Positions 1-7,584 of a stretch of 64,000 bases of DNA are shown piece by piece (the stretch's first letter is position 1; every line of letters starts with the position of its first letter). Position numbers and translations under genes: made by a program. The notes below the pieces were generated by a model. The model made no database searches and had not been told where the DNA came from. It saw nothing but the letters and a program-made list of their open reading frames with translations. Source of the stretch: Anaerolineales bacterium (GTDB lineage: Bacteria; Chloroflexota; Anaerolineae; Anaerolineales; UBA11579); the NCBI GenBank assembly GCA_019454165.1, contig CP075367.1, forward strand, positions 1,962,805-2,026,804, written 5' to 3'.

Positions 1-931
1 GCTGGGCATAGCCGACGAGGGCGGCCGCGTCTTCAAAGCCGGTGCGCAACGCGATGATGGCTTCGGGGAAGGCGGCGGCGATGGCGGTGTAGAGCGCATC
101 ATCCCAGCCGTGCATCTCAACGACGCGGGGGGTGAAGCCGAGCTGGCTAAGCCGTGGTGCGTCGTGCGGACGCACCACCGGCACAACGGCGTGGGCGTAT
201 TCGCCCAGGCCGATGGCGTGCTCAAAGGGCAGGACAGCCAGGGTATCCAGCTCAGCGGCGGTGCGGGCATAGATGTGCGCGGCCGGCGAGTTGCCGGGCA
301 GGTCACCGCCATCAAACAGGATCGGCAATTGAACGGATACATAGTGCGGCAGGCTGCCGGTGGGTTGGCCAGCGGCGTCGAATTGCAGGAAGTTGGGCGT
401 GAAGCCAATATCCACAACGGTGGAGATGGTCTCGCGGCCGTGGATGCCGTCACGCGTGGGGCGCACGATCTCAGACATGTCGGTCCACATGCCGTCCCAG
501 CCCTCGCCGCCAAACTTGCCGCGATAGCCAGCGCCACGCACGGGCACCAGGCCGCTGGACGCCTCGTAAGCGATCTGGTCTACATAGTTGAAGGTGAAGT
601 ACGAGTCGCCCAGTTTCTGGCGTTCAGGGTTGTGCTCGATGCGAACGAACTCGGGGAACTCGGTGGTGCAGCGCAGGCAGCCGACGCAGTGCTCCTCGCG
701 CGGCATGAAGCCGCCCACCGGGCCAGAGAAGACGCCGTACATGCAGGGCCGGCTGAGGATTACGTCTTTGCGGCCGCGGTAATGCAAAACTTCAGATAAA
801 AGGAGTTTGGCCAGGCCGGTGCGGCGCACCTTGACCTTGAAGCGGCTGGGCCACTTCTCAATATCAGGGGCAGGCTTGGTGGGGATGTGATAGCGGTGAT
901 AGCCAGCCGGTGCTTCTCGATGTTCAGGCAT
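1..931 (-). CDS. FMN-binding glutamate synthase-family protein, C-terminus cut off by window edge
   Basis: The frame reads from an ATG at 931 leftward without a stop to base 1 (310 codons seen). The N-terminal part has a cysteine set at about residues 63, 82, 85 and 88 (SRPCMYG, HCVGCLRC), consistent with an Fe-S or metal site. It is followed by text typical of the archaeal-type glutamate synthase domain (GAGYRGKFGGEGWDG, MSEIVRPTRDGIHGRE). Members of this family bind FMN and transfer ammonia or electrons in glutamate synthesis or a related reaction; the exact substrate cannot be told from the part seen. AGAAAGG before the ATG is the likely ribosome site. A strong terminator ends only 14 bases before the start, so the gene is either expressed by readthrough of the structured RNA upstream or controlled by it. 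Confidence 0.85.
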   Translation of the reverse strand, partial: MPEHREAPAGYHRYHIPTKPAPDIEKWPSRFKVKVRRTGLAKLLLSEVLHYRGRKDVILSRPCMYGVFSGPVGGFMPREEHCVGCLRCTTEFPEFVRIEHNPERQKLGDSYFTFNYVDQIAYEASSGLVPVRGAGYRGKFGGEGWDGMWTDMSEIVRPTRDGIHGRETISTVVDIGFTPNFLQFDAAGQPTGSLPHYVSVQLPILFDGGDLPGNSPAAHIYARTAAELDTLAVLPFEHAIGLGEYAHAVVPVVRPHDAPRLSQLGFTPRVVEMHGWDDALYTAIAAAFPEAIIALRTGFEDAAALVGYAQ

Positions 932-944
932 ACACAACCTTTCT

Positions 945-983
945 GCCCAAAAAAACCAAAATGGGCACGCAGGGCGTGCCCAT
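945..983 (-). terminator. Rho-independent terminator between the structured RNA and the glutamate-synthase-like gene
   Basis: A perfect 10-bp stem (961-970 with 974-983, 3-base loop) is followed on the minus strand by TTTTGGTTTTTTT. It has no matching U-run on the plus strand, so it works for minus-strand transcription only. Its end almost touches the ribosome site of the gene starting at 931, the geometry of an attenuator. Confidence 0.85.
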
Positions 984-1398
984 TAAATCCATCGAGTCAC
1001 ACCCTTCCAAAGTGGGAAGTACCGCAACGCGCCCGCGCGGGCGGGTTGCACCACTGCGCCGCGCTCTGTGCCGCCGGTCACCCGGCAGTTTTTCTGCGTC
1101 GCTTGTTTTGGAAGGGAGAAACGAAGCCCGTGGTCGGGCTTCAGAGGCATCCGCTGATCTATGCTGTTGTTGGCGGCTTGACAGCCGCCCACCACACCAT
1201 TTATCGATTTTCGCCGGCACTACTGCCAGCTTATCTCCGGACTTTCACCGGTGGCGCCGCACTACCAACGCCAGCACCATCTCTGGTGCAAGAACCTCCA
1301 CCTCGTACTCTGGCTGCCAAGGTGGCGTCCATCACAAGTGATGGGCGCCGCCGCAGGCGGCAAGAGCCAGCCGCTTGTTCTCCTATTCAGTTGTTAAC
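948..1398 (-). ncRNA. Unidentified ~450-nt structured RNA (leader or stand-alone ncRNA)
   Basis: This 525-base gap holds no convincing gene but is dense in local stems when read on the minus strand. They include a hairpin with a GAGA tetraloop near 1283-1298, a GTGA-loop hairpin near 1070-1083, 7- to 8-bp stems near 1120-1142 and 1170-1190, and a long-range 10-bp helix pairing 1107-1116 with 1002-1011 that encloses its own stems. A near-consensus promoter lies just upstream and a strong terminator ends it. I could not match it to RNase P RNA (no conserved 3' ACAGAA...GGCTTA), tmRNA (no tRNA-like ends), 6S, SRP or T-box RNA. A central GGTGAAAGTCCGG hairpin superficially recalls cobalamin riboswitches and group II introns, but neighbouring conserved parts are missing. 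Confidence 0.6.
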
Positions 1399-1404
1399 AG
1401 CAGG

Positions 1405-1434
1405 ACTATACCCGCAGGGACGAAGGGCTGTCAA
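1405..1434 (-). promoter_or_regulatory. Promoter of the structured RNA
   Basis: On the minus strand, TTGACA (1434-1429), an 18-base spacer and TATAGT (1410-1405). Predicted start of transcription is near 1398. This is one of the best sigma-70-type promoters in the window, which argues that the RNA is made at a substantial level. Confidence 0.7.
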
Positions 1435-1457
1435 GGAAGTGCGCCTGAAACCACAAG

Positions 1458-2843
1458 CTACATGTCTTCTTTGGGAGCAGGCGCAGGCACCCCGCCCTTT
1501 TCTACAGCCGAGCGCAAGGCTTGAAAGGCCAAGGGGTCTATGCCAGTGCCCACCTGCCCTTCCAGCAGTTTCAGCGCCTGCTCCGAGGTGAGCGGGGCGC
1601 GATACGGGCGCGGCGCGGTGAGCGCTTCGTACTGATCGGCGACGGCGAGCAGACGGGCATCCTGCGACATTTCGCCGCCGGGCAGGCCGCGATGGTAACC
1701 GCTGCCATCCAGGCGCTCGTGGTGGGCACTGGCCACCTGGGCCAGTTGGCGGAAGCCGCGCACCCGCTCGAGGATGCGATAGGTGTATTCGGTATGGGAG
1801 CGCATCTGAGCCCACTCGGCATCATTGAGCTTATCGGGCTTGTCCAAAATGGTGTTGGAGACGGCCAGCTTGCCGATGTCGTGCAGGAGGGCCGCCCGCG
1901 AGAGGTCACGGCGGCGCTCAGGCGGCAGGTTGAGCTCGGCGGCCATCAGGCGCACGATCTCGGCCACGCGGGCCGAGTGGCGGCTGGTATAGGGCGACTT
2001 GGCGTCGATCACGCGGGCGAAGGCCTCGGCGATCTGGTCGAGCTTGTCCTGGTCGGCATGCAGAATGCGATCGGGCGGCTCGTAGGCGCCGATGTCCGTG
2101 ATGAGTTCCTTGGAAGCGAGCTTCTCCCAGAACAGCTCGTCGTGGGCGATGGTGTCGAAGAACAGGTCCACCAAGGCCGGATCGAACCAGGTGCCGCGGC
2201 GTTGGCGCGCCACACGGCGGGCTTCCTCCGGGCCATAGGCGCTGTAGAAGATCTCGACGGTTTGCGCAAAACCGAGCACGCGCCCCAGCAGCGAAATCGC
2301 CTCGCCCTTCTTGCCGAGCGGGTTGCCCTTGCCATTCCAGAGTTCGTCGAGGTCGAGGATGGCCTGGGCCGTGTCCTCGGGGAAGCCGAGCTGGCGGGCG
2401 ATCTCTGCGCCGCGCTCACAGCGAGTGCGGATGAGCCCGCTGGAGAGCGTGGTGGCTTGCAGGCCGAGGCCGAACAGGCGGCGCAGACGCGGCAAGAGCG
2501 GCTCGCCGCGGCCGGCGGCGCGCAGCAGGTACAGCCCGCTCTGCAGCAAGTTGGAAGAATCAATGCGCTTGAGCTCGAGCTTGGTGGTGCGGTCATCCGC
2601 GCCGAACAACGAGGTCACCTTGGCGGCGTTGCTGGAGCAGCCCAGATCGCCCAGCAGCAGCGCGTAGAACAGCGCTGAGCGCTGGTCTGAGCTGAGCTGC
2701 ATGTGATCGGCGAGGGTCATGCCGATCATGCAATTGCGGATGGCGTGGCCTTCGGGTTGATCTTCGGTGAGGTCGAGCGCGTAGGTCAGCGCAGAAAGCA
2801 CCTCAGAGAGACGAACATCTACAGAATTATCGGCTTGTGGCAT
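1458..2843 (-). CDS. Tandem HD-GYP protein: degenerate N-terminal copy plus intact C-terminal cyclic-di-GMP phosphodiesterase-type domain
   Basis: The 461-residue soluble protein ends in a clear HD-GYP domain with HDIGK at 321-325 and HHERLDGSGYHRG at 374-386; this family hydrolyses cyclic di-GMP using a metal centre. Residues about 35-200 look like an eroded copy: GDLGCS near 65 stands where HDIGK should be and ELWNGKGNPLG near 167 where HERxDGSGYPxG should be, so the first copy has probably lost its metal ligands. No receiver, PAS or membrane segment is seen, so its input signal is unknown. It lies 25 bases after murJ on the same strand and is probably cotranscribed. No good ribosome site precedes the ATG. 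Confidence 0.85.
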   Translation of the reverse strand: MPQADNSVDVRLSEVLSALTYALDLTEDQPEGHAIRNCMIGMTLADHMQLSSDQRSALFYALLLGDLGCSSNAAKVTSLFGADDRTTKLELKRIDSSNLLQSGLYLLRAAGRGEPLLPRLRRLFGLGLQATTLSSGLIRTRCERGAEIARQLGFPEDTAQAILDLDELWNGKGNPLGKKGEAISLLGRVLGFAQTVEIFYSAYGPEEARRVARQRRGTWFDPALVDLFFDTIAHDELFWEKLASKELITDIGAYEPPDRILHADQDKLDQIAEAFARVIDAKSPYTSRHSARVAEIVRLMAAELNLPPERRRDLSRAALLHDIGKLAVSNTILDKPDKLNDAEWAQMRSHTEYTYRILERVRGFRQLAQVASAHHERLDGSGYHRGLPGGEMSQDARLLAVADQYEALTAPRPYRAPLTSEQALKLLEGQVGTGIDPLAFQALRSAVEKGGVPAPAPKEDM

Positions 2844-2868
2844 AGGAGGGAAAACGAATGATAGCGGC

Positions 2869-4428
2869 TTAACGCTTCAAGCGGGCGCGGGCTTGGGCCA
2901 GCACGCTGGCCAGCTCCGGCACGCGCAGCAGCCAGGCCGCGGCGGCGTAGACGGCCAGGCCGATAGCAATGCCACCGGCGGCCTGCAGCCACAGCGGCCG
3001 GGCCGCGGCGGTGGCCAGCCAGCCCAACAAAGCGGCCAGCATGGCCAGGCTGGCCAGTGCGGACTGGCCGGCACCGCCCAGCAGGCGCGATTCTTCCAGG
3101 CCGCCCAGGCGGCCGCGCATCAGCCAGAGCAGCACCAGCATTTCAATGAAAGTAGCGGCCGAGTTGGCCAGGGCCAGGCCGCCGTGCGGCATCAGCCCGG
3201 CGCGGGCAAAGAGGCCGGGCAGCGTCAGGCTGAGGACCACATTGAGCCCCATCGCCCCCACCCCCACCAGCACCGGAGTGCGCGTGTCTTGCAGGGCGTA
3301 GAAGGCGCGCGAAGCGATCTCCACGATGGAGTGGCCGACGAGGCCCGCGGCATACCAGAGCAGCGCCCAGGCCACGAGCTGGGTATCGTCTGGCCCGAAC
3401 TGCCCGCGCTGGAACAGCAAGGCCACGACCGGCTGGCGCAGCAGGATGAGGCCGATGCTGGCCGGCAAGGCGAGGAACAGGATGCCGCGCAGCGTGCTGA
3501 CCAGCGAGGAGCGCAACTCGGCCAGGTTACCGCGGGCGAATTGGGCCGAGAAGGTGGGCAAGGCGGCGATGGCGATGGCCTGGCCGATGGCTTGCTGCGG
3601 CATGAGCATGACCGAGAAGGCCACGGTGATAGCCGCCAGGCTGCCGGAGGCCATGCCCGAGGCGACGATGGTGTTGACCAGAAAGTTGAGCTGCACCACC
3701 GCCACACCCAGCAGACGGGGCGCCATGAGACGGCCCACCTGGCGCACGCCGGGGAGGCGCAGCCCCAGGGTGGGCGAATAGCTGGGCCGCAGGCGCAGCA
3801 ACGCGGGCAACTGCACGCCGAGGTGCAGCACCGCGCCCAGCACGGCGCCCCAGGCCAGGCCGTGAATGCCCATGCTGGGCACGAAGATGAAGATGCTGAG
3901 GATGATGCCCAGCCAGAGCATGCTGGGCGCCAGGGCGGGCAGGAAGAAGCGCTGGTTGGCATTGAGCACGCCCATGAGCAAACCGCTCAGGCCGAAGATG
4001 ACCGGTGTGAGTAGCTGGATGCGCAGAAGTTCGACGGTCAGGGCCTGCTGGGCCGGGTCGAACTGTGGCACGAGCACGCCGCCGACCAACTGCGGGGCGA
4101 AGAACCAAGCCAGGGCCGAGATAAGGGTAAGTGCGACGGCCACCAGATTGGCAACGGAGGAGGCCAGCTGCCAGGCATCCGCCGTCTTTTGATTTTCAAG
4201 ATAGCCGGTGAAGGTGGGGATGAAGGCCGAGGCCAATGCGCCGCCGGCGATGAGGCTGAACAATATCTCAGGCAGGCGCGAGGCGGCGTAGAACGCGTCC
4301 AGGGCGGCATCCGTTCCGAAGGCGCGCGTGATGAGGATCTGGCGCAGCAAGCCCATGAGGCTGTTGAGCACGAACGCGAACATCACGGTGCCGGCAGCGC
4401 GGGCGATCTGGCGGGTGGCGTTGGACAT
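2869..4428 (-). CDS. murJ: Lipid II flippase MurJ/MviN (first of two copies)
   Basis: A 519-residue polytopic membrane protein, the usual length for MurJ, with the family start (TVMFAFVLNSLMGLLRQILITRAFG is spread over residues about 14-38) and the MviN-type segment near 50 (SRLPEILFSLIAGGAL). MurJ moves lipid-linked peptidoglycan precursors across the membrane. Many alternating hydrophobic stretches are visible to the C-terminus. It is followed closely by the HD-GYP gene. A TATAAT box 8 bases before the ATG suggests a leaderless message. A second full-length MurJ is encoded at 56237-57802, so one of them may move another undecaprenyl-linked substrate. Confidence 0.93.
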   Translation of the reverse strand: MSNATRQIARAAGTVMFAFVLNSLMGLLRQILITRAFGTDAALDAFYAASRLPEILFSLIAGGALASAFIPTFTGYLENQKTADAWQLASSVANLVAVALTLISALAWFFAPQLVGGVLVPQFDPAQQALTVELLRIQLLTPVIFGLSGLLMGVLNANQRFFLPALAPSMLWLGIILSIFIFVPSMGIHGLAWGAVLGAVLHLGVQLPALLRLRPSYSPTLGLRLPGVRQVGRLMAPRLLGVAVVQLNFLVNTIVASGMASGSLAAITVAFSVMLMPQQAIGQAIAIAALPTFSAQFARGNLAELRSSLVSTLRGILFLALPASIGLILLRQPVVALLFQRGQFGPDDTQLVAWALLWYAAGLVGHSIVEIASRAFYALQDTRTPVLVGVGAMGLNVVLSLTLPGLFARAGLMPHGGLALANSAATFIEMLVLLWLMRGRLGGLEESRLLGGAGQSALASLAMLAALLGWLATAAARPLWLQAAGGIAIGLAVYAAAAWLLRVPELASVLAQARARLKR

Positions 4429-4436
4429 GGTGGCTG

Positions 4437-4442
4437 ATTATA
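4437..4442 (-). promoter_or_regulatory. -10 box of murJ (leaderless geometry)
   Basis: TATAAT on the minus strand with only 8 bases before the ATG at 4428. No consensus -35 is visible at the right distance. Confidence 0.5.
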
Positions 4443-4462
4443 CGGCGGAGACAGGAAGGGCA

Positions 4463-4539
4463 AACCACAAAGGCACAAAGAACACAAAGGTTTGAGGTGG
4501 GATTATGGTTTTCTTTGTGCTCTTGGTGGCTTTGTGGTT
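4463..4539. repeat. CACAAAG inverted-repeat element, copy 1 of 3
   Basis: The left arm AACCACAAAGGCACAAAG and further CACAAAGG is mirrored by a right arm rich in CTTTGTG and ending GGCTTTGTGGTT, with a ~20-base centre. The same arms recur at 14027-14097 and 60359-60412. This copy lies between the divergent genes murJ and the small protein at 4565. Confidence 0.75.
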
Positions 4540-4564
4540 CATGTTGTAGATTATGATTCATGCC

Positions 4565-4918
4565 ATGAGCAAGGGGCGCGTGTTTCTCTTTCTGTGGAGC
4601 CAAGCGGAAGCCGAGGCGGCCGCCCGCTTGATATCAGGCTGGGGCTGGCAGGTGGACACCGAATGGCAGGATGGCGGCCGCGGCAGCGCGGCGGTAAAAG
4701 CCAGCCCGCCCGATGCGGTGGTGCTGTATCTGGACCACAAGCCATCCCACAGCCGCGTGACAGCCGAGCACCTGGCGCAGACCAAGGCTACGGCGCACAT
4801 CCCGCTGCTGTTCGTAGGCGGCGAAGGCGAGGGGCTGGCCAAGACGCAGGCCAAGCTGCCCGGGGCCACGTATACGTCGGAGGCAGGGCTGCAAGCCGCG
4901 CTGGAGGCGCTGCGATGA
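4565..4918 (+). CDS. Small receiver-like protein of unknown function
   Basis: A 117-residue soluble protein starting MSKGRVFLFLW with an alternating strand/helix pattern and the stretch PDAVVLYLDHKPSHSRVTAEHL and IPLLFVGG that resembles the fold of a response-regulator receiver. The acidic phosphorylation pocket is not evident, so it may be a pseudo-receiver; this is a weak guess. A TATGAT box at 4552-4557 puts the transcript start near 4564, favouring the ATG at 4565 over the in-frame ATG at 4553. It overlaps the start of tag by four bases (ATGA), so the two are translated as a pair. Confidence 0.65.
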   Translation: MSKGRVFLFLWSQAEAEAAARLISGWGWQVDTEWQDGGRGSAAVKASPPDAVVLYLDHKPSHSRVTAEHLAQTKATAHIPLLFVGGEGEGLAKTQAKLPGATYTSEAGLQAALEALR

Positions 4919-5487
4919 GCGAGCCGACCCGCTGCGGCTGGCACGGCACCGACCCGCTATATATCCAATACCACGACGAGGAATGGGGTCTGCCGCTGCA
5001 CGACGAGCGCCGCCTGTTCGAAATGCTGATCCTGGAAGGCGCCCAAGCCGGCCTGAGCTGGATCACCGTGCTGCGCAAGCGCGAGGCCTACCGCAAAGCC
5101 TTCGATAATTTCGACCCCAACAAGGTAGCCCGCTACGACGAGGACAAGATCGCCAGCCTGCTGGCCGACCCGGGCATCATCCGCAACCGGGCCAAGGTGA
5201 ACGCGGCGGTGGGCAATGCCAAAGCCTTCCTGGCAGTGCAGCAGGAGTTCGGCAGCTTTGATGCGTACATCTGGCAATTCGTGGGCGGCAAGCCGATCCG
5301 GAATAAGTGGAAGACCCTGCGTGAGATCCCGGCCGAAACCGCCGAGTCACAGGCGATGAGCAAAGACCTCAAAAAGCGCGGCTTTCGCTTCGTAGGGCCA
5401 ACGATATGCTATGCGCACATGCAGGCCACCGGCATGGTGAATGATCATTTGGTGGATTGCTTTAGATACAACGAGGTAGGGGAGTAA
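4915..5487 (+). CDS. tag: DNA-3-methyladenine glycosylase I
   Basis: The 190-residue protein matches the Tag family from start to end: an N-terminal RCGWHG...YHDEEWG, the helical core (LILEGAQAGLSWITVLRKREAYRKAF), and the C-terminal YAHMQATGMVNDHLVDCF. The family removes 3-methyladenine from alkylated DNA and binds zinc through the terminal Cys/His residues seen here. The ATG overlaps the stop of the upstream small gene (ATGA). The only other alkylation-repair gene in the window, ogt, lies 4 kb downstream in a separate unit. Confidence 0.93.
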   Translation: MSEPTRCGWHGTDPLYIQYHDEEWGLPLHDERRLFEMLILEGAQAGLSWITVLRKREAYRKAFDNFDPNKVARYDEDKIASLLADPGIIRNRAKVNAAVGNAKAFLAVQQEFGSFDAYIWQFVGGKPIRNKWKTLREIPAETAESQAMSKDLKKRGFRFVGPTICYAHMQATGMVNDHLVDCFRYNEVGE

Positions 5488-5575
5488 CAGAGATCGGAGA
5501 TTCTGGTCAGCGATTGGTAAGTGGGTATTGTGTATCCTCCACCTGATCCCCTTCCCTGCTCACTCCTCGGTTTAA

Positions 5576-5610
5576 AGTGAGAGAGCCGGGTACGCCGCCC
5601 GGCTCTCACT
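5576..5610. other. Hairpin between tag and the ABC exporter operon
   Basis: An approximately 13-bp stem (AGTGAGAGAGCCGGG with CCCGGCTCTCACT, one 2-base bulge) has no following U-run on either strand, so it could be a tag 3' end or a processing site. The rest of the 262-base gap holds a TATAAT at 5647-5652, a TTGACG at 5677-5682, and four TACCC motifs between 5685 and 5721 that could be regulator sites. I see no gene. Confidence 0.4.
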
Positions 5611-5749
5611 AAGGAGGAGAAGAAGAGAGAAATCGCCCTTACGAGACATATAATAGGCGGTCTATGCGTGGAGTGCTTGACGCTTACCCTACGATTACCC
5701 TACTCTACCCGCTCACTTACCCGCGCCTAACCTAGGAAAAAAGGACTAT

Positions 5750-6757
5750 ATGGACCTGGCAATTCACACTGAAAAACTGGCCCGCGTATACAAGCTGCGT
5801 GGCAACAAAAAAGAAGCCGCCAAAGAGCTGGTGGCCTTGCGCGACATCAACCTGGATGTGCGCCGCGGGGAGTTGTTCGGGCTGCTGGGTCCTAACGGCG
5901 CGGGCAAGACCACGCTGATCAAGATCCTCACCACCCTGCTGGCGCCGAGCTCCGGCGTGGCGCGGGTGGCGGGCTACGACGTGGCCAGCGAGCCGGAGAA
6001 GGTGCGCCCGCGCATCAACATGGTCTCGGGCGGCGAGTCCTCCGGCTACGGCTTGCTGACCGTGCGCGAGAACCTGTGGATGTTCGCCCAGTTCTACGGC
6101 ATCCCCAGCAAGCTGGCCAACGAGCGCATCAAGCAGCTGCTCGACATCGTGCGCATGAGCGACCGCATGAACACCAAATCGTCTGACCTCTCGACCGGCC
6201 TGCGCCAGAAGATGAACATTGTGCGCGGCTTCCTGACCGACCCTGAGGTGCTTTTTCTGGATGAGCCGACCCTGGGCTTGGACGTGGAAGCCAGCCTGGA
6301 TGTGCGCAACTTTGTGCGCGGCTGGATGGAAGCCAACCCTGATCGCACGCTGCTGCTGACCACGCACTACATGGTGGAAGCCGACGAGCTGTGCGACCGC
6401 GTGGCGATCATCAACGGCGGGCAGGTGCTGGCATGCGACACGCCGGCCAACCTGAAGCGCCAACTGCAAAGCGATGTGATCTACCGCATGGAAGTGAGCC
6501 CGTTGAACGGTCTGCAGCCCGAAGCGCTGGAAGCGCTGGGCGGCGTGCGCAAGGTGAGCCACGAGGCGCAGGATGGCGCGGCGGTGCTGGAGTTGATCCT
6601 GGCCGAGGACGACGCGCTGGGCTCGGTGGTGAACATGCTGACCGGCAAGGACATCCACATTCTGAACTTGCAGAAGCGCGAGCCTTCGCTGGAGGATGTG
6701 TTCGTGAACCTGGTGGGACACAGCATGAAGGAGGCCGAGAGTGACGCTAACGGATAG
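5750..6757 (+). CDS. ABC-2 type transporter, ATP-binding protein
   Basis: A 335-residue ABC ATPase with Walker A GPNGAGKTT near residue 45, a family-variant signature (LSTGLRQKMNIVRGF), Walker B VLFLDEPTLGLD and the switch histidine (LLLTTHY). The C-terminal ~100 residues are the usual regulatory extension of multidrug or antibiotic exporter ATPases (DrrA/CcmA-like). It is the first gene of an operon with two different permeases, so the exporter is probably an ATPase dimer with a permease heterodimer. AAAAAAGGA precedes the ATG. The cargo cannot be told; drugs, lipids or polysaccharide are possible. Confidence 0.9.
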   Translation: MDLAIHTEKLARVYKLRGNKKEAAKELVALRDINLDVRRGELFGLLGPNGAGKTTLIKILTTLLAPSSGVARVAGYDVASEPEKVRPRINMVSGGESSGYGLLTVRENLWMFAQFYGIPSKLANERIKQLLDIVRMSDRMNTKSSDLSTGLRQKMNIVRGFLTDPEVLFLDEPTLGLDVEASLDVRNFVRGWMEANPDRTLLLTTHYMVEADELCDRVAIINGGQVLACDTPANLKRQLQSDVIYRMEVSPLNGLQPEALEALGGVRKVSHEAQDGAAVLELILAEDDALGSVVNMLTGKDIHILNLQKREPSLEDVFVNLVGHSMKEAESDANG

Positions 6758-7583
6758 AGTTCCCAAGAATAGCGGCTGGCGTCTGTTCCTGCAGACGGTG
6801 GTGGGCCGCGCCTATCCGCGCATCATTGGCCTGCTGCGCGAACTGAGCTGGTTCTTCTTCGAAGTCTTTCTGCCGGTGCTCTCGGTGGCGGCGTATGTTT
6901 TCATTTATCGTGCCATCGGCGCGGAGGATGTGTACATTGGCTTCGTGGTGATGGGCGGGGCCATGACGGCGTTCTGGCTCAACATCCTGTGGTCGATGAG
7001 CAGCCAGATGTACTGGGAGAAGCAGACCGGCAACCTGGCGCTGTACATCATGGCCCCCAATTCGCTGATGGCGATCCTGCTGGGCATGGCGTTTGGCGGC
7101 CTGTTCTCCACCGGGCTGCGCGCCCTGGTGATCACACTGGCGGGCAGCCTGCTGTTCAACGTCAATTTTGAAGTGAGCAATTACCTGCTGCTGTTCGCGG
7201 TGTTCATGCTGACCATGGTGGCGTTGTACGGCATGGGCATGATGACCGCTTCGCTGTTCCTGCTGCTCAACCGCGAGGCCTGGCACTACGCCAACCTGGC
7301 GCAGGAGCCGGTGTACCTGGCTTCGGGCTTCTACTTCCCCATCAAGAGTCTGGACTTCTGGGTGGCAGCAGGTGCATCCATCATCCCGCTGACATTGGGG
7401 ATGGATGCGATGCGGCAACTCTCGTTCAGCGGCGGGGCGGAGCTTGGCTTCCTGCCGGTGCGGACGGAGTTGATCATTCTGGTGGCGCTGTGCGTCGTGT
7501 TTCTGTTCGGGGCGCGCTGGCTGCTGAAGTATATGGAGCGCCTGGCAGTCCGCGAGGGGCGCTTGACCGAGTCGAGGAGATAG
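6741..7583 (+). CDS. ABC-2 type transporter permease 1
   Basis: A 280-residue protein with about six hydrophobic segments, typical of ABC-2 permeases. It starts with GTG at 6741, inside the end of the ATPase gene (17-base overlap), and AAGGAGG lies just upstream. The segment AQEPVYLASGFYFPIKSL before the last helices is a common ABC-2 feature. It forms the membrane part of the exporter with the next gene. Confidence 0.88.
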   Translation: MTLTDRVPKNSGWRLFLQTVVGRAYPRIIGLLRELSWFFFEVFLPVLSVAAYVFIYRAIGAEDVYIGFVVMGGAMTAFWLNILWSMSSQMYWEKQTGNLALYIMAPNSLMAILLGMAFGGLFSTGLRALVITLAGSLLFNVNFEVSNYLLLFAVFMLTMVALYGMGMMTASLFLLLNREAWHYANLAQEPVYLASGFYFPIKSLDFWVAAGASIIPLTLGMDAMRQLSFSGGAELGFLPVRTELIILVALCVVFLFGARWLLKYMERLAVREGRLTESRR

Positions 7584-7584
7584 C

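Noticed and set aside
110-799. Plus-strand 229-codon frame at the left edge
   Set aside because: The minus strand here reads as a clear glutamate-synthase-family protein with cysteine motifs, continuous to the window edge.
1230-1330. Cobalamin riboswitch or group II intron suggested by GGTGAAAGTCCGG
   Set aside because: The downstream GCCACTG box of cobalamin riboswitches and a group II domain V are not visible, and no reverse transcriptase gene is near.
948-1398. RNase P RNA (rnpB) as identity of the structured RNA
   Set aside because: Size, promoter and terminator would fit, but the conserved GAGGAAAGTCC...ACAGAA...GGCTTA set is incomplete: only a GAAAGTCC-like string is present.
887-1591. 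Several 70-230-codon frames in the 931-1457 gap
   Set aside because: They are rich in Arg, Pro and Ala with no family likeness and run through strong RNA stems, a promoter and a terminator; structured RNA explains the region better.
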